A stretch of DNA of 64,000 nucleotides, from positions 124,001-188,000 of the forward strand of contig NZ_QOWJ01000009.1 in the NCBI RefSeq assembly GCF_003332885.2. Direction: 5' to 3'. How positions within the stretch are numbered: position 1 is the first letter of the stretch; each line of letters opens with the position of its first letter. Under the pieces are notes generated by a model. It saw only the letters and a list, made by a program, of their open reading frames with translations, was not told where the DNA came from and ran no database searches. The stretch is from Paracnuella aquatica (GTDB taxonomy: Bacteria > Bacteroidota > Bacteroidia > Chitinophagales > Chitinophagaceae). Shown here piece after piece: positions 42,831-52,476 of the stretch. Made by a program: the position numbers and the translations under genes.

Positions 42831-45620
42831 CTAAAACATAAACAAACGGTCGCGGCCACCCACTTTTTTCGGCGCAGCCATGTTGCGGATGTTGTAGGTG
42901 AACGAAAGCAGGAAATATCGCTGCAGCACATTGGTTTGCGTGTCGACCACCTGGTTGAGTGTTGCATACCGGTAAAAAGCATTGTTGCGGTTCAGGATAT
43001 CAAACACGCTGAGCTTCAGCAAACCTTTACCATCCTTGTTGGTGAGGAAGGTCAGGCCTGCATTCCAGAGCACATTGTCTTTGGGCAGCCCCGGCGCCAC
43101 CTGGCTGTTGTAGCGGTAGGCCACATTCGTTTCCCAAACAAACCTTTTGGGCAGCCGAATGATCAGTTCACTTTCCAGGTTGTGCGTGGTAACATTTAGA
43201 TTAGTAAAAGCGGGATCGGAGTAACGGGTACGCGTAACGCCGGGCCGGTATTCGGGCCGCAGTTCCACTACATCGTTCCAGTTCAATCCAACCGAAACAT
43301 AAGGACCGTATTGAATATTTTGAACGCTGCTGGTAATGCTGTTCACGATCATCTTGCGCCGGTCAATATAGAAATAAGGCGATACGCGGAAATTGAAAAT
43401 AAACTTGGTGTTGCGCTTAAACTCACGACCGTAACCCACTGAAACATTCAACCGCGAGGAGCCATCCACGTTTACCGGAATGGAACGGGTTACGCCTTTT
43501 GCATCAATGGTGCGGCTCATGACCACATCATCATCTGTGACGCCGCCACTGATGTACATGTTGATGTTGGTGCCGCTGCCCGCTATATACTTATAATTAT
43601 TAATGGAAAAGTTTTTGCTGCGGGAGGGCCGTAAATACGGGTTGCCGAGCCGAATGAAAAATGGATTGGTACTGTCGGGAATGGGAACAAGATAGAATGC
43701 GGAAGGCGCCGTTACATTCTGGTTGTAGTTTACAGACAACTGCTTCCATGTAAGTGCAAAACTGGGCAGCACGTTGAAATAATCCATTTTTACAGGATTG
43801 GCAACGCTGTAGAAATGGTTATTTATTTTTTGCCACAATGCATTTACACCGCCGGTAATATTTACCGCTTTGATCCGGTATGATACCGATGCGTTGGTGT
43901 TGAAACGATGCTGTGTTCTGTTGTATCCGCTGTTGCGCCCTAAATAACCCAGGTCGTATTTATCGGTTGCGTCATTTTTTCCAAACAGCGTTACATCCTG
44001 TTCATCAGAAATATACTCATGCCCGCCCGAAAGGCGCAACGTAGATTTCGGGTTCAATGGTTGCGCAAATGTTGCGGTGCTGTTCACCCGTAGGTTGGGC
44101 ACATCCTGCCGGCGCAATTGTTCAAAAAGCCGCGTGGTGGTGTCGGGGTAATAATAATCGAGGTCCGATTCCGTCACGTATCGCTGCAGGTTATTGGTGT
44201 AGTTGGTGTATTGGTAAACGTTGAGCGATCGCCCTTTTTTCTTCGCAGAACGGCGGGTTACAGTGAGGCTATGATAGTAGTTGTTGTTAAAAAATTTGTT
44301 GAACAGGTTGCCACTGCCGCTGCTCACCGGTCCAACTTTGTTGTTTCTAACGCCAATGGATGCCCGAATATCGTCGCTGCTGGCAGTGTAGGAGTAGGTA
44401 AGCCTTAAATTAATATCAGTCAACGAGTCGGGTTTTAGGTTGGCGCCTGCACCGAGGTTGTGTGTGTTGTTATTTCGAATGGTTTCGGTAGCGGTCCGCG
44501 TGGTAATGGTTGTATCTGATATAAACTGGTCGGTGTTGTTCAATTCCTCCACCCTGTTGTAGGTGTTGCCCAGGAAATACTGGAGGAAAAAGGTTTTGCG
44601 TTTGGATGGCGCATGGTTTAAATTAAATCCACCTCCACTCGACCGGGCAATGCCCGCTTCGGTGCCGCCGAAGTTGATGTTATTGATCGCAAAGCCTTCC
44701 TGTCCGCCCCTGCGGCTGATCATCATAGAATTGTAGCCGCTGCGATTGAAGCCGCCCAGGTCCTGCACATCCTTCATCGAAAAGCCGCTTCGGTTTACGT
44801 TGTTGCTGAAACCCAGCACACTGAGTTGCATCGTATCGCGGTAAATGTTGGCAATACCACCAACCTCATACCGGTCGTCGGTACCCACGCCGCCATATGC
44901 TTTACCAAACCAACCTTTCTTTACGCCTTTACGCAATGTAAGGTTGATCACCTGGCCCACGTTGGTCAGGTCGCCGTCCGTGTTGCGGTTGATTTCATCT
45001 TTATCATCGGTCAGTTGTACCCGATCAATTACATTGGCTGGCAGGTTGCGGGTGGCCATCTTCGGGTCATCGCCAAAAAACGATTTACCATCCACCATAA
45101 TGCGATTAACACGACGGCCATTGGCGGTGATGTTGCCGTCGCGGTCTACCTGCACACCGGGCAGTTTGCGCAGCAGGTCCTCCACCAGTGCCGTAGGCAG
45201 GGTTTTAAATGAGGCCGCATTGAATTCAATGGTGTCTTTCCGAACCGTTACCGGTGGACGTTCGGCTACAACCATCACTTCTTCCAATGCCTGTGCTGCA
45301 GGCGCCAGCGCCACCGAGCCCAATTCAAATGCATTGTCGTCGCTGAGCGTAAACTCTTTTCGAAACACTTCATACCCGGAAAAAGAAATCACGACGCGCA
45401 GCGGCAAACGCAGCGGCAGACCGGGCACCCGGAACTCGCCTTCGGGTGTGCTTAACCGGTAGGTGATGAGGGCAGTATCGGCTGCTTTGAAAACGGTGAC
45501 CGTAGCAAGGCCCAACGGTTTTTGTGTGGTGGAGTCCAATACTTTTCCGCGGACAGAACCTTGAGCAAAAAGCGGGTGATTGAAAGAAAGGCAGGCAAGG
45601 ACAATAAGCAGGTAGCGCAT
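42831..45620 (-). CDS. TonB-dependent receptor-like outer-membrane beta-barrel protein
   Basis: A 929-residue outer-membrane protein with signal peptide MRYLLIVLACLSFNHPLFAQ. After it come a carboxypeptidase-regulatory-like domain (GSVRGKVLDSTTQKPLGLATVTVF), a plug domain (VEDLLRKLPGVQVDRDGNITANGRRV, VMVDGKSFFGDD-type loop) and a long barrel. It lacks the SusC signature and no SusD gene is near, so it belongs to the outer-membrane beta-barrel group rather than glycan importers. Start at 45620 gives the signal peptide. It follows the BlaR1-like gene by 80 bp and may be controlled by it. Confidence 0.9.
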   Translation of the reverse strand: MRYLLIVLACLSFNHPLFAQGSVRGKVLDSTTQKPLGLATVTVFKAADTALITYRLSTPEGEFRVPGLPLRLPLRVVISFSGYEVFRKEFTLSDDNAFELGSVALAPAAQALEEVMVVAERPPVTVRKDTIEFNAASFKTLPTALVEDLLRKLPGVQVDRDGNITANGRRVNRIMVDGKSFFGDDPKMATRNLPANVIDRVQLTDDKDEINRNTDGDLTNVGQVINLTLRKGVKKGWFGKAYGGVGTDDRYEVGGIANIYRDTMQLSVLGFSNNVNRSGFSMKDVQDLGGFNRSGYNSMMISRRGGQEGFAINNINFGGTEAGIARSSGGGFNLNHAPSKRKTFFLQYFLGNTYNRVEELNNTDQFISDTTITTRTATETIRNNNTHNLGAGANLKPDSLTDINLRLTYSYTASSDDIRASIGVRNNKVGPVSSGSGNLFNKFFNNNYYHSLTVTRRSAKKKGRSLNVYQYTNYTNNLQRYVTESDLDYYYPDTTTRLFEQLRRQDVPNLRVNSTATFAQPLNPKSTLRLSGGHEYISDEQDVTLFGKNDATDKYDLGYLGRNSGYNRTQHRFNTNASVSYRIKAVNITGGVNALWQKINNHFYSVANPVKMDYFNVLPSFALTWKQLSVNYNQNVTAPSAFYLVPIPDSTNPFFIRLGNPYLRPSRSKNFSINNYKYIAGSGTNINMYISGGVTDDDVVMSRTIDAKGVTRSIPVNVDGSSRLNVSVGYGREFKRNTKFIFNFRVSPYFYIDRRKMIVNSITSSVQNIQYGPYVSVGLNWNDVVELRPEYRPGVTRTRYSDPAFTNLNVTTHNLESELIIRLPKRFVWETNVAYRYNSQVAPGLPKDNVLWNAGLTFLTNKDGKGLLKLSVFDILNRNNAFYRYATLNQVVDTQTNVLQRYFLLSFTYNIRNMAAPKKVGGRDRLFMF

Positions 45621-45700
45621 GGTTTGGTTTGTGGGATTTAATATACGCAGCAATTATTATACGTATCGTGAAACGACCGGTTAAATTTTGTCTTTGTCTC

Positions 45701-47290
45701 TTATTCTTTTGCCAATGGCTTCGTGGTTATTTGAAGAAGCGCCGCGTCAACGCCTAAGTTTTTCTTTGCGTAAGACCGGTCCATGGCACCAATTGATTCA
45801 ACCTGGCTGCGTGCCAGTTTCCTGTTTACTTCGGCACCCGTCATTTGTACCCCATCCACCATTACCACATCGGTAATTTCATCAACGCTGGCCCAGCCGC
45901 CGCCTGATGTCACATAACTTTTCCCTTCAAACGCCAGGTACACTTCATCGGTTTTATCGCGTGCCAGCTCAAATCGTTCCTGCTCTTTCCATGAGCTGAT
46001 AGCATCGGGTAATTGGGCAGCAATCATTTCATAAGTTGGCGCCACTTCACCGGCTGCGCCTTCAATTGGTTTACCGGTGGTGGCCAAGCCGGTGGTACCG
46101 TCAGCACCAGCACTTTTCATCTTCATGATAAAGGCAATCCTGTTTTCTGCTGCATCACCTGTAAATGTTTTGGTTTGGGTGAACGAACCATAACCTTCTT
46201 TACGCAGGTTAATATTTGATGCAACAGCAGGCGCTGTAAGGGGAAGTCGCAAACTAAAATATCCTTGCGCATCAGTTTCTGTTTGTACATGGGTAGCACT
46301 GTCGGAAATGATGACGCCGGGCAAGCCCTTGTATGTTGTTGCATCTACAATGATCCCGAAATAGTTAGCTTCATTGCCACCAGTTGGAGGTTCAAAAAAA
46401 TGGTTATTGCTCCGGCACGCCACCAGCAATAGCGCCGCTAAAGGAAAGACCAGCAAAAACCTGATGGCATTGGTTTTTGCACTCGGCATCCGGTTGAGCA
46501 TGACGATGCGTTGTTTGATGGCTGAAAAATTAAACTGGTGTGCCACCGGGTAAGCAACACCGCCCATGACATTAAGGAGCAAATACTGGTATGCGGTTTT
46601 GTTTGCGCCGCTTTGCACTACTTTACTGTCGGCAATAAACTCAAGGTTTTGCCTAACAGCATGACGCAGCAACCACGCAAACGGGTTGAACCACGCAAAC
46701 ACACAAAGCAATTCTGCCCAAACCACATCGACCGTGTGCCGTTGCCGCACATGAACCAGCTCGTGCCGGATGATTTCTTCCATTTCAGGTGCTGTATGCC
46801 GCTGCGGATTAAGGTAGATGGCGTTGCCAAACGAAAAAGGCAGAACAGGCCCTTCCAACTGGTAAAGCTGCATGCTATTGTATGTAAATGGCTTCGCGCC
46901 ATTGCGCAACCGGAGGTAAGAAAAAAGGCCCACCATAATGCGCACCAATAACAACATGCTTCCGGCCAGCCAAACAGTTGCCGCTACACTCCAAATATCA
47001 AAAGCAGCTTGCTTGCTGGGCGTTGCGATCGATGCTGTTTGCGAGCTGATATAATCGTGCACTGATGGTATGGATTGCACCACGATTGCTGTTGTATTTC
47101 CCTCCGCTTCAATCCATCCGGTTACATCAATTAAAGGCACTGCAAAACACAGGAGCGAAAAAAGGAGCAGGTACCAACGGTTGGCTGTGTAAAAAGTTAG
47201 TCCGCGCAATACCAGTCTGTAGAACAAGTAAACAATCAGCAAACCGGCAGAAACTTTCAGCAGGTAAATAAGGATGGCAGGCATGGGCAA
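45701..47290 (-). CDS. BlaR1-like M56 metallopeptidase with a non-canonical C-terminal region
   Basis: A 529-residue inner-membrane zinc protease sensor. Four N-terminal membrane segments surround the metal motif HELVH (176-180); the downstream glutamate is in NLEFIADSKVV. After a further membrane segment (near 285-305) the penicillin-binding sensor of true BlaR1 is missing. Instead there is a carboxypeptidase-regulatory-like beta domain (about 325-390) and a C-terminal part reminiscent of a TonB plug. It should cleave the BlaI repressor on a signal other than beta-lactam. The ATG is 4 bp after the blaI stop. Confidence 0.88.
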   Translation of the reverse strand: MPMPAILIYLLKVSAGLLIVYLFYRLVLRGLTFYTANRWYLLLFSLLCFAVPLIDVTGWIEAEGNTTAIVVQSIPSVHDYISSQTASIATPSKQAAFDIWSVAATVWLAGSMLLLVRIMVGLFSYLRLRNGAKPFTYNSMQLYQLEGPVLPFSFGNAIYLNPQRHTAPEMEEIIRHELVHVRQRHTVDVVWAELLCVFAWFNPFAWLLRHAVRQNLEFIADSKVVQSGANKTAYQYLLLNVMGGVAYPVAHQFNFSAIKQRIVMLNRMPSAKTNAIRFLLVFPLAALLLVACRSNNHFFEPPTGGNEANYFGIIVDATTYKGLPGVIISDSATHVQTETDAQGYFSLRLPLTAPAVASNINLRKEGYGSFTQTKTFTGDAAENRIAFIMKMKSAGADGTTGLATTGKPIEGAAGEVAPTYEMIAAQLPDAISSWKEQERFELARDKTDEVYLAFEGKSYVTSGGGWASVDEITDVVMVDGVQMTGAEVNRKLARSQVESIGAMDRSYAKKNLGVDAALLQITTKPLAKE

Positions 47291-47294
47291 GAGT

Positions 47295-47663
47295 TTAGGC
47301 TTTGTCTTTTTTTGGATCGATCAGGTCGAGGATTTCTTTCAGTTCGTCAGCCGACAATTTTTTCTCCGACACAAAAAAGCTAACGAGCTCTTTATAGGAG
47401 TTGTCGAAATAATTTTTCACTACGTTGGTGATGAACTTTTTTTTATACGCTTCTGGCGTAATGGCCGGCGTGTACAGGTAAACGTTACCCACCATGCGGC
47501 TGCGCAGGTAACCTTTCTTTTCCAGGTTTTTGATGGTTGATGCCAATGTAGTGTAGGGTGGCTTGGGCTGTTCTATCTGTTCCAGAAAATGTTTTACGGT
47601 GCCTTCGCCGGCCTGCCACACGGCACGCATGGCCTGTTCTTCGGGAGGGGTAAGATTTTCCAT
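47295..47663 (-). CDS. BlaI/MecI-family repressor
   Basis: A 122-residue winged-helix repressor: LTPPEEQAMRAVWQAGEGTVKHFLEQI is the first helix region, PPYTTLASTIKNLEKKGYL the recognition helix, and the C-terminal helices dimerise. Family members bind palindromic operators as dimers and are inactivated by cleavage by the partner M56 protease, here encoded directly downstream. Two matching palindromes lie immediately upstream, so it probably represses its own operon. Target genes beyond the operon are unknown. Confidence 0.93.
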   Translation of the reverse strand: MENLTPPEEQAMRAVWQAGEGTVKHFLEQIEQPKPPYTTLASTIKNLEKKGYLRSRMVGNVYLYTPAITPEAYKKKFITNVVKNYFDNSYKELVSFFVSEKKLSADELKEILDLIDPKKDKA

Positions 47664-47664
47664 T

Positions 47665-47700
47665 TTTACGACTATTTCGTAAACCTACGAACATTTCGTA
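47665..47700. promoter_or_regulatory. Twin BlaI operator
   Basis: Two 15-bp palindromes of the form TACGA-N5-TCGTA lie at 47667-47681 (CTATT centre) and 47686-47700 (ACATT centre), centres 19 bp apart, starting 3 bp from the blaI ATG. Same-face spacing and two sites are typical for BlaI/MecI operators. Confidence 0.75.
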
Positions 47701-47711
47701 ATTCATGCAAA
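47680..47711 (-). promoter_or_regulatory. blaI promoter nested in the operators
   Basis: On the minus strand TTTG (47711-47708) and TAGGTTTA (47687-47680) are 20 bp apart. The -7 bridges the two palindromes and the predicted start falls inside the proximal one. Confidence 0.55.
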
Positions 47712-47873
47712 CGTTTTCCCTAATATTTTATCACGTATTAAATGTTTCGGCGCTCCAATTACGCAACCGCGATTACCTCCAACGGATTTTTTTAGAAGAT
47801 GTAACCCATTTGGCGCTTGTGAAAGGCTTAATGCGACCCGCACTACCGGCGTTTTATTTTTCCAAATAATTCC

Positions 47874-47902
47874 TTGCCATAATGTGATTGCCCCTAGCTT
47901 TG
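47874..47902 (+). promoter_or_regulatory. kup promoter
   Basis: TTG (47874-47876) and a perfect TAGCTTTG (47895-47902) are 18 bp apart, giving a leader of about 37 nt that contains a GGGCAG/CTGCCC hairpin before the ATG. Confidence 0.6.
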
Positions 47903-47944
47903 CGGCGCCTTCGGGCAATCGGGCAGTGCTGCTGCCCCTATTAT

Positions 47945-49933
47945 ATGAACCACACCTCCCACCAAAAAGTTACCGCTGCCGGTTTACTGGTAGCGTTGGG
48001 TATTATCTACGGCGACATTGGCACTTCTCCCCTGTACGTGCTCAACGCCATTCTGAAAAACAAACCGGTTACCGAAACCCTGATCTTGGGATCGCTGTCG
48101 CTGGTCATCTGGACGCTGACGCTGCAAACCACCATCAAATATGTACTGCTTACCCTCCGCGCCGACAACCGCGGCGAAGGCGGTATTTTTTCCCTGTATG
48201 CGTTGGTGCGCAAACAGGCTAAGTGGCTTGTGTTCCCGGCCATGATTGGCGGTGCTGCGCTGCTGGCCGATGGCATGATCACACCGGCCATTTCGGTGAC
48301 TTCCGCCGTTGAAGGTTTGCGCAACATCCCGATGCTGCACGAAATTTCGGATCAAACAATTGTGGGCATTGTGCTGGGCATTTTGGCATCACTATTTTTC
48401 CTGCAGCAATTCGGCACGCATTCTATTGGTAAATTATTTGGCCCTGTGATGGCCATTTGGTTTGGCATGCTGGCCGTGTTGGGCAGCCTGCACCTGGCCG
48501 ATGATCTATCTGTTTTTAAAGCATTCAACCCGTGGTACGGGTATAATTTGTTGGTCAACTTTCCGCAAGGGTTTTGGATACTCGGTGCGGTGTTCCTGTG
48601 CACCACTGGTGCCGAAGCACTGTACAGCGACCTGGGGCATTGCGGCCGCAGCAACATTAGGGTGTCGTGGATGGCAGTGAAGCTGTGCCTGATCTTGAAT
48701 TACCTCGGGCAGGGCGCATGGCTGCTCAGTCATTACAGCGGCAAAACCATCACCGGCCAAATGATTGAAACCGGGTTCAATCCATTTTACGGCATCATGC
48801 CTTCCTGGTTTTTGGTAGCCGGTGTAATGATCGCTACCATTGCCGCCATCATTGCCAGCCAGGCCCTTATCAGCGGCTCATTTACCCTTATTTCAGAGGC
48901 CATGCGCCTCAACCTTTGGCCCAAAATGAAGATCAAATACCCCTGCGAAACAAAGGGGCAGTTGTATATGCCGGGCATCAACCTGATCCTGTTCCTGGGA
49001 TGCACGGGCATGGTGCTTTATTTCCAAAAAGCTACCAACATGGAAGCGGCTTATGGCTTGGCCATTACGCTGTGTATGATGGCCACCACTATTTTGTTTA
49101 CCCACTACCTGTTGGCCCACCGCACCAGGCCATTTTGGATCTGGCTGTTCCTGCTGGTGTACACCTCTATTGAAGTGGGCTTTACCGTGGCCAACCTGCA
49201 AAAATTTCCGCATGGCGGCTATGTGGCGCTCCTTATTGGTGGCTGCCTGTTGCTCATCATGTACGTTTGGTATCGTGCCCGCAAAATTAAAAACCGCTAC
49301 GTGGAATTTGTGGGGCTGGATTATTTTGTGCCCAAGATCCAGGACCTAAGCAATGACCGCTCCGTGCCCAAATACGCCACACACCTGGTGTACTTAACAT
49401 CGGCCAACAACCCAAAGGAAATTGAGCACAAGATCATGTACTCGATCCTGAACCGCAAACCCAAGCGGGCCGACATTTACTGGTTTGTGCATGTAAATAC
49501 TTTGGACGAACCATATACCACCGAGTACGTGGTGGAGCACATTATTCCCAACGACATTATCCGCGTGGAATTTAACTTGGGCTTCCGGGTGCAGCCCCGC
49601 ATCGATTTGCTATTCCGCAAAGTGGTGGAAGACCTGGTAAAAAACAAAGAAGTAAACATTACCAGCCGCTACGAAAGCCTGGAGCGCCGTAACGTGGTAG
49701 GCGATTTTTCGTTTGTTGTGATGGAAAAATACCTGAGCCAAGACAACGACCTGCCCATTGTGGAACGCATGGTGATGAAAGCCCATTTTCTGCTGAAGGA
49801 CATTTCACTTTCAGAAGAAAAAAACTTCGGCCTCGATACCAGCAATGTGGTCATTGAAAAATTCCCGCTGGTGGTGGCACCGGTAGCCAACATCAACCTA
49901 AAGCGGGTGTTTGACCCCGAGCCAACGCTGTAG
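47945..49933 (+). CDS. kup: KUP/HAK/KT potassium uptake protein
   Basis: A 662-residue inner-membrane K+:H+ symporter. ALGIIYGDIGTSPLYVLNAIL is the family N-terminal motif, followed by GEGGIFSLYALVRK and ADGMITPAISVTSAVEGL. About 12 membrane segments end near residue 440 and a cytoplasmic C-terminal domain of about 220 residues follows. The ATG at 47945 fits the promoter; in-frame codons upstream are not family-like. Convergent with the D-threonine-aldolase-like gene, 25 bp between stops. Confidence 0.95.
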   Translation: MNHTSHQKVTAAGLLVALGIIYGDIGTSPLYVLNAILKNKPVTETLILGSLSLVIWTLTLQTTIKYVLLTLRADNRGEGGIFSLYALVRKQAKWLVFPAMIGGAALLADGMITPAISVTSAVEGLRNIPMLHEISDQTIVGIVLGILASLFFLQQFGTHSIGKLFGPVMAIWFGMLAVLGSLHLADDLSVFKAFNPWYGYNLLVNFPQGFWILGAVFLCTTGAEALYSDLGHCGRSNIRVSWMAVKLCLILNYLGQGAWLLSHYSGKTITGQMIETGFNPFYGIMPSWFLVAGVMIATIAAIIASQALISGSFTLISEAMRLNLWPKMKIKYPCETKGQLYMPGINLILFLGCTGMVLYFQKATNMEAAYGLAITLCMMATTILFTHYLLAHRTRPFWIWLFLLVYTSIEVGFTVANLQKFPHGGYVALLIGGCLLLIMYVWYRARKIKNRYVEFVGLDYFVPKIQDLSNDRSVPKYATHLVYLTSANNPKEIEHKIMYSILNRKPKRADIYWFVHVNTLDEPYTTEYVVEHIIPNDIIRVEFNLGFRVQPRIDLLFRKVVEDLVKNKEVNITSRYESLERRNVVGDFSFVVMEKYLSQDNDLPIVERMVMKAHFLLKDISLSEEKNFGLDTSNVVIEKFPLVVAPVANINLKRVFDPEPTL

Positions 49934-49958
49934 GGCGCTTTGTAATAAAGCCGGTCGC

Positions 49959-51104
49959 TCAAATATTAATACTTCGGTTGCGGGCACCCGTTGCCCAGGA
50001 GGCTGTTACTCTTCCCTGTTCAATCACCGCCGCCCGGTCGTAGAGCGACACGGTGGGGCAAATATGGTGCGGCAGGCCAAACAGCACATCACCTATTTGA
50101 ATGCCATGCCCCGCAGGCAGTTGAATAACTCCGTGCTCTTCCGAGTGTTTTACCAACTCCGCATCCGGTGCATTTAAAAAATGTACCCGGTGCGCCATAT
50201 CGCTTTCCGAAGCCACCGCCTTATGTCCCAGGTCGATGGTCAGTTGCGTGTCACTGCACTGCGATACCACGCGGGTAGCAAGCAGCGCCGCCGGTATAAA
50301 AGGCATTTCCGGGAAAAGCCTTCCATAACCCGCATCCCAATACACAAATGTGCCGGGGCTGCACTCACGGTCGGGGTACTGCGCATGCACCAAAAAAGTG
50401 GGTGTGCCGCCTGCAATCAGTTGCGGCATGGGCAGCCCCTCGGCCTGCAGTTGGCGCCGCATCTCTTCCACCGGTTCAAAAGCCGCATCGCAGGCCCGCT
50501 GGCGCTGCTCCATATCGGGCTGGGTAAGATGGCCGTCGTATACATGAAACCCAATGGGCTCAATTCCTTTTTGCTTGTGGCACAGCCGGTACAGGTACAG
50601 CGCTTCAATACCGGGCAAAATGCCGGTGCGGTTCATGCCGGGGTTGATGTCAACAAACACAGGCAGGTGCAACGCCAGGCGTTGGGCAGCCGCAGCAATA
50701 GCCTTTGCCGGCACCGGGTGGTCGACCAGGCAGGAAAACTGCGTGGCCGGGTATTGCTGAATGAGTTGCATCAGCCGCTCCACTTTTGGCCCCACGGGCT
50801 GGTAAGCCAGCAACACATCAGGCGCACCGCACATGGCTACCAACTCGGCTTCGGCTATGGTAGCACATTTAAATTTACGGATGCCTTCATCCAGCAGCAT
50901 CTGGCACACATGTGAGCATTTGCTGGTTTTCATGTGCGGCCGCAACCGGTCCGGTCCACCCGCCAGTAATACCGCCCGGCGAATATTATCGCGAACCCTG
51001 TCGGGGTACACCAGCAGCGCAGGCGTGTCCAGCTCTTCAATGTTTTCGATCTCAAACCAGTCTTTTATGTTCAACAGCGCAGGACTTTCGGATGGTGTAT
51101 GCAT
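49959..51104 (-). CDS. D-threonine aldolase / D-serine dehydratase-like PLP enzyme
   Basis: A 381-residue fold-type III PLP enzyme. The N-terminal barrel has the PLP lysine in LRPHMKTSKCSHV. The C-terminal domain carries the divalent-metal HxC pair in LPHHICPTVSLYD, as in D-threonine aldolases and DSD1-type dehydratases. LDTPALLVYPDRVRDNI is the family start. It would act on a D-3-hydroxyamino acid in the cytoplasm; which reaction is not decided. No linked pathway genes are nearby. Confidence 0.88.
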   Translation of the reverse strand: MHTPSESPALLNIKDWFEIENIEELDTPALLVYPDRVRDNIRRAVLLAGGPDRLRPHMKTSKCSHVCQMLLDEGIRKFKCATIAEAELVAMCGAPDVLLAYQPVGPKVERLMQLIQQYPATQFSCLVDHPVPAKAIAAAAQRLALHLPVFVDINPGMNRTGILPGIEALYLYRLCHKQKGIEPIGFHVYDGHLTQPDMEQRQRACDAAFEPVEEMRRQLQAEGLPMPQLIAGGTPTFLVHAQYPDRECSPGTFVYWDAGYGRLFPEMPFIPAALLATRVVSQCSDTQLTIDLGHKAVASESDMAHRVHFLNAPDAELVKHSEEHGVIQLPAGHGIQIGDVLFGLPHHICPTVSLYDRAAVIEQGRVTASWATGARNRSINI

Positions 51105-51391
51105 GTGTGGCGTAAATTAATGGTAAACAAATGGCGTGGCATTGGCTGTAATAGCTCGCTAAAAACCGGCCAGAAAACTTTGCCGGCCTTTGGGTACCAA
51201 CAAGTTCCTGCCACTGAATGTTGAATATAGCGCTGCGCAACTGTTTGGCCATGCGGCCCGCTGATTATTTATAAAATGCCGCGTTGGAGATTGGTAGCGG
51301 TTCCGCATGCGAAAGCCAGTCGCTGCCGGTGGCGTAACTATTGCAATTTAATGCGGGCCCACGGGCTTTTATTTTTTGCAAAAACTACAAC

Positions 51392-52363
51392 ATGAACCCC
51401 CTGAAGCTATATCAAAAAACAGTGGTGATCACCGGAGCATCGAGCGGCGCCGGCAGGGCCATTGCCCTGCAGTTTGCACAGGAAGGCGCTTATCTGGTGC
51501 TGGCGGCCCGGCGCCAAGCAGCCCTGGATGAGGTGGCCGCGCTGTGCAGCGATGCCGGCGCCAAAGCCACCGTGGTGGTGTGCGATGTAACCGATGCCGC
51601 GGCGGTAAAAAGCCTCGCTGAAAAAGCCTTCATTACCTATGGCAGCATTGATGTGTGGGTAAACAATGCCGGTGTGCTTGCAGCCGGCACTTTTGAAGAA
51701 ACGCCCATTGAGGTACACGACCAGGTGGTACGCACCAACCTGCTGGGCTACATGCACGGCGCCCATGCCGCGGTGCCTTATTTTAAAAAACAAGGGCACG
51801 GCGTGCTGATCAACAACATTTCGGTAGGCGGCTGGTTTCCCACACCATACGCCGTGGGCTACACCGCCAGCAAGTTTGGGCTGCGCGGCTTTTCCGAAGC
51901 GCTGCGTGCCGAGCTGAGCCGGTTTACCAACATCCATGTGTGCGATGCCTACCCTGCTTTTTTGGATACACCGGGCATACAACATGCCGCCAACTACACC
52001 GGCCGCTATTTAAAACCTGCGCCGCCAGTGTATGACCCGGTGCCGCTGGCAGCAGCCATCGTAAAGCTGGCCAAAAACCCGGTAAACCGCACCAATTACA
52101 GCGCAGTGACTACCATCTTGAAAACCGGTTATGCCCTGGCGCCAAAGCTTACCCGCAACACCACCGCGGCTGTGATCCGGGCTTATCTAAAAAATGCACA
52201 ACCGCTACCCGATACACCGGGCAATGTGTTTGCGCCGACCGAATTTGGTACGGGCATTCATGGCGGGTGGAACTCACCGGCCGATGCAGCTAAGCGGAAA
52301 AAAAGTGGCCTGCTCCTGCTTGCGGGGCTGGCACTGGGCTGGATGTTGCTGGCAAGGCGATAA
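51392..52363 (+). CDS. Short-chain dehydrogenase/reductase with C-terminal membrane anchor
   Basis: A 323-residue SDR. The cofactor loop is TGASSGAG (14-21), NNAG is at the fourth strand, and the catalytic tyrosine and lysine are in YTASKFGL. ICHVCDAYPAFLDTPG-type residues follow. Beyond the core, about 70 residues end in a single membrane segment (LLLLAGLALGWMLLARR), unusual for soluble SDRs. Start at 51392 matches the SDR N-terminus. Substrate unknown. Confidence 0.9.
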   Translation: MNPLKLYQKTVVITGASSGAGRAIALQFAQEGAYLVLAARRQAALDEVAALCSDAGAKATVVVCDVTDAAAVKSLAEKAFITYGSIDVWVNNAGVLAAGTFEETPIEVHDQVVRTNLLGYMHGAHAAVPYFKKQGHGVLINNISVGGWFPTPYAVGYTASKFGLRGFSEALRAELSRFTNIHVCDAYPAFLDTPGIQHAANYTGRYLKPAPPVYDPVPLAAAIVKLAKNPVNRTNYSAVTTILKTGYALAPKLTRNTTAAVIRAYLKNAQPLPDTPGNVFAPTEFGTGIHGGWNSPADAAKRKKSGLLLLAGLALGWMLLARR

Positions 52364-52441
52364 CATTTTTGCAAACGCAAGCTGCATTTACCAATACGGC
52401 ATTTTTGTTTACGGTAAAATAACTTACTGTTGTACCATCGC

Positions 52442-52449
52442 TACCTTTG
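52442..52449 (+). promoter_or_regulatory. Candidate -7 element of the K+ channel gene
   Basis: TACCTTTG is a perfect TAnnTTTG match, 27 bp upstream of the ATG at 52477. No -33 TTG at usual spacing. Confidence 0.45.
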
Positions 52450-52476
52450 GTACCCACTCTTTTTTGTATCCCTAAT

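Noticed and set aside
42831-45620. SusC-like glycan importer for the arabinose locus
   Set aside because: No SusC signature, no SusD neighbour and a terminator separates it from the HAD and arabinose genes; it fits the outer-membrane beta-barrel group linked to BlaR1.
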